64,000 bases of DNA from Anas platyrhynchos (Eukaryota; Chordata; Aves; Anseriformes; Anatidae). The notes beneath the pieces are model-generated. The model was not told the DNA's origin, searched no databases, and saw only the letters and a program-made list of their open reading frames with translations. This document shows, piece by piece, positions 25,001 through 37,620 of the stretch. Where the stretch lies: contig NC_092589.1 in assembly GCF_047663525.1 (NCBI RefSeq), forward strand, positions 24,735,001 to 24,799,000, in the 5' to 3' direction. Each line of letters opens with the position of its first letter. Position 1 is the first letter of the stretch. The position numbers and the translations under genes are program-made.

Positions 25001-28000
25001 CGAACATTCAGCCAACAGCTTTCTGATTCCTGGACTTCTAAACCAAAAGGAAGAAATTGGCCAAATAGCCAATTGTCAGAATTATATGCTAGCTCCAAGA
25101 GCAATTTATTTCACTATGCAATAATATTTTCACAGTCCTCACTCCCATCACCCATATTTTCAGTCATTGCATGCCAGAATTACTATGGGAACAAATCACA
25201 TTTTGCACCAATAAGAGGGAAAATGTAATAGAGCTGTTCTATTGTAAAATAAATTGAACTGAAGCTGTGAGTTAATAAAAGGGGAGAACGGCCTGGTTTT
25301 TGAAGACCAGACAGTAGGAGGAATTGGCAGGCCAAATATTTGCATAATCATAACAGTGAGAGGTCCCATTTTTTTAATTCCATTTTAATCCACTTACCTC
25401 TCCAGAGAGTTTTTGAAACAGAGTCTTGAACTCATCATCTATATCTTTGTTATCGACATGAGGCTACAGGAAGAAGATGACCAAGAGTCTAATTTACAAC
25501 ATGGTTCTAGAAAGCAAGACGGGCATGTGGTAAAGCACCTTTACAGGGAACAATCTATGACAAGGGAAAATGAGCACTTGCTTTACAGAAATAGCAAGAC
25601 AGAAGCAAAATCAAGAAGAGTCAGGGACTGGCTTTGTTTGGGAGTAAATACTTTCTAAAGTTGATGAAATTTTTTTCTTCTGTTACCAAGATAGTCTTAT
25701 AAAATAGCTGCAGATAAAATGTTCCTGCACATGGCCAGGGCAATAATGTGACTGTCTTAATTCAGTACTTTCTTGGAAGTCTGCATTTGCAGTTTCTCTC
25801 AGGCTTTGGGAATACTATTTATTTCTATGAAAAAGATCACTCAATTCCCTCCTCACCTTATTCTACTTGTACAGGATGAAAGGACAGTTTAATGTATTTC
25901 AACCAAGTCTACAAGGGTGCAGTTTCTGTGCCATGTGATCCTAGGTACATGAAAATACATGTGAAACTAAGCCATAGAGATAAGTAAAGAATCAATGGAA
26001 CCAAAATATATTTTTCCTGAGCATAAACACCTACTGTGATCTCAGCTCAGGAGAGAAATAAAAATCCTGCATTAATTTTTCTTTCAGATAGTGGAGCAAA
26101 GTCCATTACAAAAAAAACAGTCTGCCCAGTTAAGGTGTTTACCTCATATGGTTTTGCAGCCACCGTATCACCAATCATCCTAAGAAAAAAAGAATAATAA
26201 AAAAAAAAAAAAACACAGGAATGATGACTGTACCTTTTGCACTTAAAATCACCATTAAAACAAGCTGTTTTAATAGAAGTTGTTAGCAAACGCACAAAAC
26301 AAGCCTCCAGGTTCCCTGTTCCCTGCATTCCCCATCCTTCCTCTGTCTCCGACTTTTTTGACAATATTTTCCTTGACAAATCCAGTCTTGTTGTTCTTAT
26401 CTTGGATCCTGGCTCCTGTTTTTTTCACTCAGCGGCTGCTGTTGAAACAACCCTTCTTAAAAACATTATCCTACTCCCAGGTCTTTCCTCTGCACTCTTT
26501 AGCTGTGGGAACTTCTATTACATAGACCTGAGGTATCTAGTTACCACATCAGTATATGCTGTAGGCCACTTAAAGGTCCATGACTTTGCAACATGGATGT
26601 GTGTGTCACATATGGTAGGCCACAGAAGAAAACAGGTCCTAGAAATGGGCCTATTTTGCTGCTTACTGGCTGGTAGATAGAGCACAGGATGTGGGTCTCT
26701 CACACAGAGTGCAACATCTGACCTTTGCATTCATGTGTCTCACCAACAGAAGAGGAGGCTTTACAAAGAAGATACTCACTGAGTTTTAGCCTGTTTCTCA
26801 GAAAAAACTCGAAGGCAGAACTCTCCATTTTTGTAAGGTTCAAATGTGGATGGCACAATGAGGTACTCCCCCTTGGGCAATTTAATACGGCTGGAGACCT
26901 CACGTAGGTTGACATAAGTCCCAGACTGGGCTATTGGTTGGTTCCTTGCGAAGAAAGCACGGTTCAGATGAATATCTGTGCTATTTTCCAGCTGTGGGAA
27001 ATGCGTTTATGTTAGAAACCATTTGACAATTCACTTGCAAGCCAGACACCCTATTTAAATTTCAATGCTTAAAAGCTATCTCAAGTTTTTCTTAGCATAA
27101 AATAATAAACCCTCAAGTGATGGTATAAAAGATAACCACCAGGGTTCTGTCATGGGAAACAGTCAGGCAGATAATTAGAAGAGATATGTATCTTTCTCTA
27201 TAAAGATTATCTTTTCATGTGTCTTTGTAATGTGTGATATAGAATAACTAAAAAAATCATAATGTGCACTCAAACCTGGTCAAACCAATACCTATTCTTA
27301 CTGAAGTTGTTCGTCTATTGAGCATTTTTTGCTTCCAAAGGCTTCATGTAAAAAAGTTTAAATTGTTGAATGTATTTAAACCATTTATGGTAAGGGGTAG
27401 ATGTTCTAATTGCATAGGAGTTGTAGTCTCTAATTTCTTTAAACAGACAGAAAAGAACAGTAAACAGGACAAAGTAGAAATCATAAGGGTGAGACTTTTG
27501 GAGCTAAATTAGATGATTTACCCTACTTCTGTTAGCAATACTAAAGTTATTGCTTTGGATTATGTGGAAAATAGTACTGAACTTCTCCTTGATATCAATA
27601 TATTATTAAATGTGAAACACTAATAGCTCACAAAAGAGAAAACTGATATAGCAAGAAACAGTAGTGTATGAATAACATCTTTGCTTTAAATCTCCTATTC
27701 ATTACTTTAGCTCCACGGGGATGTCTTTCAAAAAGTGTGATTCAGTGATCCACAATAACTGCTACATTGTTGACACAGAACATAAAACATTACACACAGA
27801 TAAGATTTCTGGCTGTGTAAGATCAGAGCATAGAAAGATGTTATCAAACATTTTAAAATAAATCAGTATTTCTGTTGTAAACTGTAGAGTAATATGCCCT
27901 TTTCCCCTCTTTTGTTCCATATATAAGATTGGATTTGGTATTTATTCAACTTTCCACTCTACCATAAGCTAAGTGGGAACTGCAAAGATTAAGAAGTCAG

Positions 28001-30278
28001 ATCCCATATCTTTTTCAACATGTAAAGCTCATTTTCTCTTTGCATCTGCAAGGCTGTTAAAAGAACATACTTAATTGCTACAAAACCACACATTCATTAA
28101 CTGAGAGGGAAGAATAGGGTTGAAAAGCCTAGGAGAAATTGGCAGTACAGAGTGCTGGACCTCAGTAATGAGTACAGACTATTCCTACTGCCAGACATCC
28201 CTGGGGTCTCTTTCTTCAGGAATGAAAAGTCTCTTTAACTTGGTATTGACATTTGGGAGGATTAGGGAAGGTTGAGCTGGTTTGGTTTTTGTTTTTTCAT
28301 TACTAGGAGCCCCAACTCAGAACTATAAAAGGAATGAGTCCACAGAGTCTGGCAGTTCTTCTAAACAACATCAGCTGCATTTTCTCAGTTTTGGAGTGCA
28401 AAGACTGTGCCTTCACCTCTCCTAAACAGGCAAATTCTGACCTCTGTTGTACACAATTAGTGGAAGCCAAATTTCAACAGGTATAAATGAGATCAGGATT
28501 AGGACTTGGATGTGTGTAATAAAGCCTCATGCCCCACAGTCCCTTGGAAAAGGTTATTCAGAACATGAAATAGTTATCCTGTGATAGAAGAACAAAGCTC
28601 TCCAGAAGAACTGTCATTAGTAAGGAAGAAATCCTCCAGGTAGCTAAATTGACACAGGAGGTGCTCATCCGTAGGCTAGAAGTCTTCCACAGCGATTACA
28701 TACCTCCTGAGGAATCTGAAAGGAAGAGAATTAGTTGATGTTAAAGGGTTGGTACACAGGCACTTCTGTCATTAGAAATAAAATATCATATAAAGTCTCC
28801 TTCAGACACTTACTTTTCATTTCCACTTACAAACAGGTTGTATAGTATTAGTTATACGTGAAGTTCTGGCTTGCACTAACTAGAACTGTTCCAAAAGAAA
28901 ATGTGATTTTCATCCAGAGGATTCTACACAATTGCTTTTCTCCAGATACGGTATTGTGAATGATACTATCAGTTGGATATATTTTGGTAAGCCTTGAAAT
29001 GTTCAGTCAGGAGTGTCAACAGGTTAGCCCTACTTTGCTAAATGAAGACAAACAGAATTTATTACAGCAGACTCTGCTAGCCTGCTGTTACTGGAATGCT
29101 GATGAAAATATAAGGTTACTGTCACCAGCAGTTAGCCTGAGGATGACTAGATTGTTGTAAGGCAAATAAAACAAGTGACAAATTTCAAGATTTGTCCCTT
29201 CCTATATTAACTAAATATGTACAAATTTGCACCTTCGAATATGTTAACTTTTTCAAAATCAGTTAGTGGTCTTGGAAGCAGAGATTCCATTGAAAGCCAA
29301 AGAGAGTGTGCTCCTAAATCCCAGAAGAATTTTTGGAAATATCACTCACACAGTGCTTCCAAACTGCCTGAGACGGCCTCTGGGGACCATGGATCTTGTT
29401 CCTTTTATCCAACACACTAGAAGGCCAGAAGCTCATGGATGGGAACTTTTACAGTAATTGTCACTACATAGTTTGAGCTACATAGCTTACAAAATCTTTG
29501 CAGGACAGGTAGGTTTAAGCACACGCATTTTCACCTTCTCTTATACAGATATCTGCTTTAGATCACCATCCAAGTTGTTCTAACTGGACCTTCTCAGACA
29601 CAGCATCAACTGCAATGATATAAATCTGCAGCAGCACATGGCCTGAGGAACTTGGATGATATCTGCGTGTCTACATGAGATGATCTAGTAGCTATTTCTT
29701 TCAAAAGAAATCCTTCATCTTGTTAAGCGTCACTTAGGTCTATCTAAGTTCTATCTATCTTAGGTCTATGGAAAAGGTCCCAGAGGAGGCAGATGGGATG
29801 AAATAGATGTAAATAGAAAGAAATAGATGCTCTGCTATCTTCTCCAGAGGTGTACTCAGTGGTATGAGCAGGCAAACATCCTTAATGTGAAAATCCTAGG
29901 ATGCCAATAGCCTGAGGTGCTTGACGTCATGCAGATAGCAACTCAGAAACGTACACAGTGAGAACCATTTACTTCAGAAACTAGGAAAAACCCTTCAGAG
30001 TTTAGAACCATCCTTCACAAGATTTATTAATAAAAGTCAGCCATTCCCATCTGCGCCCACCTGTGATGTTTAATAATTTCTATCCCTTTATCCAGAGGAA
30101 TCTATACAACATTTAATTGCTTTTCTCCAGATATGATGTTGGGAATGATAATACTGTTTGGAAATTCTTCCATTTATTTCTCTGCCCTCACATCACAGAA
30201 GTTAGAGGTGGCACTGTAGATTTTTTCCCTACATTATATTTATGGAGACAGAAGAAACACTGTGAAAATCAAAATAGG

Positions 30279-30311
<33 letters not shown>

Positions 30312-33300
30312 AAGAAAGAAAGAAAGAAAGAAAACCAAAAACCCACTGAAACAGAACAATAGCATCATAGACAATGAATCAAAACAATTTTCAAATAAAA
30401 GGGGAAAGAAATAAAGAAAGCAACTACTGAGCACTAATGATAAGCTGTAATCAGAACCACTTATCTGGAATTGCCAGGCACCCTGAGCCTGTTCCCATTC
30501 AGATGCTGAAAAGAGAAGTCTCTCAATGAGACTGTTGCTAAATTAATTGCCTCCAGTTTTACACCTCTCTCCTGTTAAAATGGGACAAAAATTGAACCAA
30601 TTTTTTTCTGAATCTTCCCATATTATGTGAGTCAGGAAGAAATGAGAGGTGTTCAACCATCTTGTAAAACCCAGTTCTTATTGCATTGTAGTGCTGAATG
30701 TCAAGATGTAGCACATGGCTAATTTTTTCCAGGGTAACAAAACAGAGAATAAAACCTTAAATGAGGAGGAAAAAAAAACCCAAAACTATACCTGATAGAG
30801 TGAATAACCAATACTAAGTAGACCTTCTCCCATTTTCTTCTGCCTCCTGCGGTTCTTCTGCATCAAGCCCACCAGTATAGTACAGCATGGCTCATTCAAA
30901 CTCCCGTCATGGTCATCATCTGGTTCATCCAGACGGATTTTAAACTGGGGATTGATCCAGTATGTTGCTAAAAATACCCAAGACAAGACAAAAAGGGTAA
31001 GATTTTGTTATTGTAGCCAAAGTGGTTGTCACTAGAATTACAGATACTGTTTGGAAAGACTTTTGCCTGGATTATATCCAAACCTTTCCAGTACATACGT
31101 AACATATGGTTTTATAGTTCTACAGCTATGTTGAATATCAATTGGAGCCATGGCAAATCAAAGCACCGTGGTGTTTCCTGGGGTGTAATGACAAAGAAGG
31201 AGGAACTGATACCATTAATTCTAGCCAGCCATTTATCTACAGGAAATATCCTTGGCTAAGGCTGATATTGCAAGAGGACCAAATGCCAGGCAGCCTCTCT
31301 AGAGGTCTAACCCAAAAATGAACATGAAACAACACTACAACACTGCCACAAATCTGTGCCACTTTCCTGGCCTTGCTTTCTCTTTGGAGGATTGCTCCAG
31401 TCAGTAGCAAAAGCTATGTAAGCAAAGAAAGCACACAAAGAAAAAGAAGAAAAAAAAAAAAAAGAATTCTGCCATGAAGCTCAGTGAGCTGACAACCCCT
31501 GATGAGGAAATAAGTGTGAATTAGATCTTGGTTTAGATTGCCAAACTTCTGCTTGCTATCTAAACCCCACAGAAAGCACTGAACCTCCAAACCTTTCCCA
31601 CCTACGGCAACCCCCTGGTTCACAAGCAGTAATTTTCATGGGTTTGTTGGTTGTTTCACCAAATTACTAAGCTGGGTCTCCACCTGGGTAGTTCTGGCAA
31701 CCCCCAGCAGTTGAACCCCGTCTCCACTGTCCATTGAACATGGTCAGGTCCCATTTGTTGACTTGGTTGCCTGTTAGTGTGTCGGGAGTCAAATTACAGA
31801 TCTCCAGTCGTGTGAACTGCCTTTGAAAATCAGAAAACGCCATCCTGGTGCACAAAAAGATCAGGGTTAGTTCATCAGCCTGTTACGGTCAAAACAACTG
31901 CAGATGGATGTCTCTCCCAGTGGAACAGCAAGCATTGGCCCTACAGAGCTGCCCAAATCCCCATTTAATTGAACTGTTAAACTTATAATAGGCTTTTGGG
32001 AAGCAAAATTTCCCACTCCCTGAATGAACTGTATCTTGTGAAGACAACCGTTCTCAACAGCTGTTACACATTATGTGCTCAGTTGTACCATTTTCCATCA
32101 TCCCTGGTCATGGGCAATACCTCGTGGATTTGTAAGTAAACTTAAACTCACTAAAACTGGTAGATCAAAACATGCAGTAAGATGCTACTTAGTGTGAGCA
32201 AGATTTGGTCCTTAAGAGTTACTCTGCAGAAAAATCAGCTCAGTTTGGTATTTTGTTTTAATTCACTTGTTGATGTTTGTTTTTACCATTCCTAGTAGGT
32301 CTGCATGAGTGATAGACATTGATCACCCCATGCTGCAGGGAGAGGTTTGTTTGCTTTTGCTACCTTGTGTCTCACACTGCTGATTGCCCTGAAAGATGAT
32401 GAGCAATTACCTTTCTGGTCTAGGACAGAGTGACGTGGGCTCAGTGCTGACCCACAATAATCATCTAGCTCGGACGGGCTTTCCATTAGGTCTGGGTAAA
32501 CAGACTCTTCCCCTGCTGCCAATCTAAACCTTTTCATTAGTGTGTAGCATTTAGGGAAAAAAAAAAAAAAAAAAAAAAAAAAAAGCCTCAAAATATAGAG
32601 CATCTGAGGTTCATTCTTGCCACATCATTAATTTTATTACCATCTGGTCTCTATATTTTGGGTAAGCACTGAGTTATGCAAGCTCTAACAAAAGGTAATG
32701 TTTGAATGGGAAGGGAGATAAACAAGAGGCTAACAAACAACTCAAGCATGACACTATTAACTCTTCTGGTGCTGGCAGTTTCCCTCCATACAACTGAAAG
32801 GACTGCTTAAAAACTATACACGCACATAAAATGTCCAAAAGAATAAGCTAACTGAATGATTCTCACCAAAACTCTCCATCATCTATTTGCTTATCCAGAG
32901 CCTGCTTTTGTTTGGGATCAATATAGTTCCATTCAGGAGCACTGCAGACAAAAGACAAAAGCAGTATTGCTCAGCTGTATTTCATTTTGCAACAAGATCA
33001 GACAGTTTCTGCTTTCAGTCACACCTGACAAAGGACTATGTATTTCTGCAACAACTAGACCTTCTGCCCCTTCCAGGGGAGGTACACACTGCAACATACC
33101 AAACAGGGCTGGAATCAGACTGCAACCATATTTTCAACAAATAAGCCTTGAATTGAATCATCATTGTCAGGTGCCAAAACGTACGTATCACAGACTGTCT
33201 GGATTAAGTAACATGCAGCCTGAAAGTTGGGCAGAGCTTCTCAATTGTAAGAGCTATTGGGTTGCCTCATATTCTCCCTAGGGAAATGATAAAAATCTTC

Positions 33301-36300
33301 ACTGCTGGGGTCACCAATGAACAAGAACACAAAAAGACGGAATTAGAAAATATGATAAAAAAAAAAAAAAAAAGTATTGCCTCTTTCCCACTCCAATACT
33401 GTGCAACAAGCCAGATTCTGATTCAATCTGCTCCCACGTGGCTGTGCAGTTTGGTACCTGTCTCATCAGGGTTGTCCCATGGTTAAACAGGTGCAGCAAA
33501 ATCAGGATATGGCATGTGTGTGCTGGAGGCACATTATCTTGGAACCATAGAATGGTTCAGGTTGGAGGAGACCTTAAAGATCTTCTAATTCCAACCCCTC
33601 CTTGCCATGGGCAGGGGCTGAGCAAAGCATATCTGATAAAGATATGAATAATTCTGATGTTTATCTGTATTTTCTACATCAGCACCTGCACTGTGGTTAG
33701 GAAGGGAATATGAGATCTCAAAACAAGTGCTTGCAAAAAATACATCTTAGCCCAAATAATAGTAAAATCCATGCCATTCTAAAAATAAAAATAAATGAGG
33801 GGTTGTCACTGTCACTCCCAAGAGATTCCAAGCCCTGACAGCTTTCAATAGCTATTCAAACTTCTGGTCCTTAGCTGAGTCAACATCCCCATTTCTTTCA
33901 TGATTCTCCTGTAGAATTCAAATATTTGCCAGATTTAGAGCCCAGCAAACTCAGAGCTGAAGCAGAGGCACAATGTTGTAGCCCTGCTGTATTTTTCAGC
34001 AATGGAATTAGTTTGCCTGTCCTGTTAAGGTCTTGGCAGTATCAATCGGATCAGTCCGAGAAAAGTCATCTTGCAAAATGACATGGGTATAGCTTGCATT
34101 AGACTGCTTGCAGTTAAAACTTGGACTGTTCTCTCTTATTAGAAAGCTCTGCCTGAGGCAGAATGGATCAATACCTAACTTTCCTAACAAATTAATAATG
34201 TTTTATTCCAACTGATTTACTATCTTTCCTAAACATGCTTTGTGATTTGATTAAACTGCATACTCCTAATTTAATTTTTAAAAGATACCAAAATATACTG
34301 AAGAGGGAGAGGCATGAGCATATAAACACCTACTTATCGCTCCAGGCTCCAGTCCATTCCACTTCACCCCAGGGATTTCTAAGCCTCACAAGTTTCTCTG
34401 GCCATCCTCGGTAATGTACCTAAAAGATCCACAACAAACAGAACCTGAGCACTCCCATTATTCCAATCATCGTGGAGCAATTGCTTTTCAGAAAGGATAA
34501 AACATGATTTGTCCTTGAGTGATGCAGTCCATTACAGTTTGCAATAGTTAGATGTCTTCCACCCTAATTTTTACATTATCCTGTGCCACCAAGTGAGCCA
34601 TTAACTGCAGCATTCACCATTTCATATAATGACAGCAACCTGCAAGGAAAAATATCAGCTACAAAACAGTAGAATATCTACATCCTTAAAAGATACTGTA
34701 CAACATAGCAAGGTTAGAAAGAGATTACTTGGCACAGACATCTCTGTAATGACTCCAGTTTCAGAGAAATGTGAATATCTGTGGCAGGCTGGGCAGGTGA
34801 GACTGATGGAGTTGTTCACTAGAAGCTTTGACTCTTTTCCCATTAGAGTTGATTGGCAAAGTACACGCTCCCACCTTATGCAGCATGAATACATGAAGCA
34901 TTTTTAATTGGTCAGTCACAGAAAGACATCCGAAAGTTGAAGTCACCACACCGTTGCAAGCTGTTTTGTATAATGGCTGGTACAAACACTTCAGCCAGTC
35001 TGGATGAGCTGCAGAAAAGCTGGCTTACCTCCTCTGCTCCAGTGACAGAATAAGCGTGTCCCTTTATCAGCTTCAGACTTGTGATTGCTTCTGTTTCAGA
35101 TGCACGAGTTACCTTGGGCATTAAAAATATTCACACTTAAGGCCATATATTGTGTACTAACACAGCTTTCATTAGCAGGTTAATATGGGGGAAGATATAC
35201 GAAGTGGTATTCACAACAAGTATAAATATTCCTGATGCAATGTATATTAAATAGAAGTGAGATTCACAGCAAGAGTTCACCTCCGGAGTTTCATGCCCTC
35301 AAATATGCAGTCAGAGAGTCTGAACAGCAGAGACTTAATTAAATTTAAATCTAGAACCAATTCCGCTTTCAGGTAACAGATCCAGTCACCTGCAGAGATA
35401 TGCACATGTGAACTCAGCTCAAACCCACCTTGGTTAGGATCCAGCATATCAAAATCAGAGCTCTGGTAATCCTACATGCCATAAGCCAGGATTCAAAACA
35501 AGATTATGAAACAGCATATGAAAAGCATGGAGTTTCCAAAACACATACAGACATCGTCTGTAACTTGAGAGAGTTTGTAGGTATCAATTATTTTTTTGAT
35601 TGAAAATAAAAGCCAGAGTCAGAGTACAAGCTATAGCAAAGTACCCAAGTCAGGTACACACCAAGGAGTGTATGGAGCTGACATTACGCATAATTTGAAT
35701 GGGAAAAGATACTCAGAGAATGAGAACAGAGTTCAGGAAGACCAGTCCCTTGCTCATTATTCTAAGCATTATAACAGACTGTCTTATAAAAAGGGAGGCA
35801 TGATGGGAGCTCTTTTTTTGGACCTTGTCCAAAATTTTTATAACTGAAATCAATTAAGTCTGCCACTGATTTCTGTTTGCTTTTAATTCAGACCTTCCTC
35901 CTTATGCCTAACATTGGTACAAGCCTTCATTACAAAGAGAAGGGAAGGGAAGGGAAGGGAAGGGAAGGGAAGGGAAGGGAAGGGAAGGGAAGGGAAGGGA
36001 AGGGAAGGGAAGGGAAGGGAAGGGAAGGGAAGGGAAGGGAAGGGAAGGGAAGGGAAGGGAAGGGAAGGGAAGGGAAGGGAAGGGAAGGGAAGGGAAGGGA
36101 AGGGAAGGGAAGGGAAGGGAAGGGAAGGGAAGGGAAGGGAAGGGAAGGGAAGGGAAGGGAAATGGCAGTCTCACATCAATGGAACAGCCGAGAAGTGACC
36201 CAGCTCTCAGAGCCTTCTGGATGATTTGGTACAAGTTTGAAGGAGCCCTCTGCAGATTATAGGACTCAGAGATGCCTCCAGTAAAATCCTCAAACCCTTC

Positions 36301-37589
36301 TATAGTGGACCCTCCAGTGAGAGCTTCGTAAGAGCCGTTTAGCCTGTGTGAGGAAATGACAGAGATATGTATGGGGCCATCTCCACTTGTAAGCATGTGC
36401 ACTGCAGAAAGAAATAATTGATTATCTGTAGGTCTGTCTGATCATCAGTGTGATCAGACAACTTTTGAACACCCAGGAGTGCTACCTCCCAGCCAGCCAC
36501 CATACTTGGCATAGGCCTTCTCCAGCAGTGCACTCCAGAATTCGTTGCCTTCCTCCGAGTGCACAAAGAGCAGCTTCCCATTCTTCGTAGGCAGCCGGTC
36601 ATCCACCACAACATCCACCCACTCCCCGTACTGCCAGAACTAACAAAAAGAAGAGAGGAAGAGATGGTTAGGGCTGATGTATAAATAATGACTCTGCACT
36701 ACCACCTTCCTCTTCCTTGAAATTGAGGCAAATCCCTGTGAAATGCTGAGTAGGCTCCTTAAACACTATTAAAGAGTTGCTGATAGGTACCATTAACAGT
36801 AACTTCTTCCACATAACATCTGGAATAGCCCATTCTCTATGCAGAGATTACATAGTGAAGGGTCCAGAAAGCTAGTGAGTTGACAGGAGTCTCAAAAGTC
36901 CTATTTTCTTGTCTAGTCTTCTAAGGCCCAATCCACGGTGAAAAAAAAAAAAAAAAATCATGCCTCTAAAAATGCTGCAAGGAAATGTCACCCAAAAGGG
37001 GAAGCACTCAATAGTGCCAGTGCCTTCTGAAAATATTGGGAAATGTGTGAAACACTGCTAAGACTAATTTTTTGCACTAGCACTTGAACCATTTACAGTT
37101 CATTTACAGAATCTGACACAGTCCTGGAGGGAAAAGAAAGAGGATAATAAACACAATAACCCCTCTATTGAGATGAGCAGGAGGAAGGTATAGGTATGTG
37201 CTCTATAACATCTGTCCTCACCCAAACACCTCCTTTAGTTTTGCAGGGTGAATCCACACTGCTCATGCTTGAGTCTAACTTCTATGGTCTGCAGGCAAGG
37301 AAATGTAGACAAAGCAGTGGAGAGGGAAGGGAAGAAGTAACCTCATCAGCCTAGATTCCCTCTCAACAGTCAGCAAGACAGATGTTGGCATGGCTCTCAT
37401 GGTATGATAGTTTGGCTCAGTTTACAAAAACTGTGTAACTTGCTACAGCCCTATCAGCTGTAAGACAGCAGAGCCTACCCAGTGAGTAAATGTCGATTAA
37501 CATTATACAGCATTTAATTCTGTTCTTTTCTTCACCCCATCAATTTCACTTACACACTAATTCTTGAATATTCAGCCTGTGTCTATGAT

Positions 37590-37620
<31 letters not shown>

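Noticed and set aside
26237..26680. 147-codon plus-strand open frame in CAPN8 intron 12
   Set aside because: Intronic, antisense to the gene and without recognisable motif.
35877..36402. Long open frames through the AGGGA array (GKGRE and PFPSL repeat proteins)
   Set aside because: A stop-free 5-bp period gives open frames in several frames on both strands. The minus-strand frame overlaps calpain exon 5 out of its coding frame.
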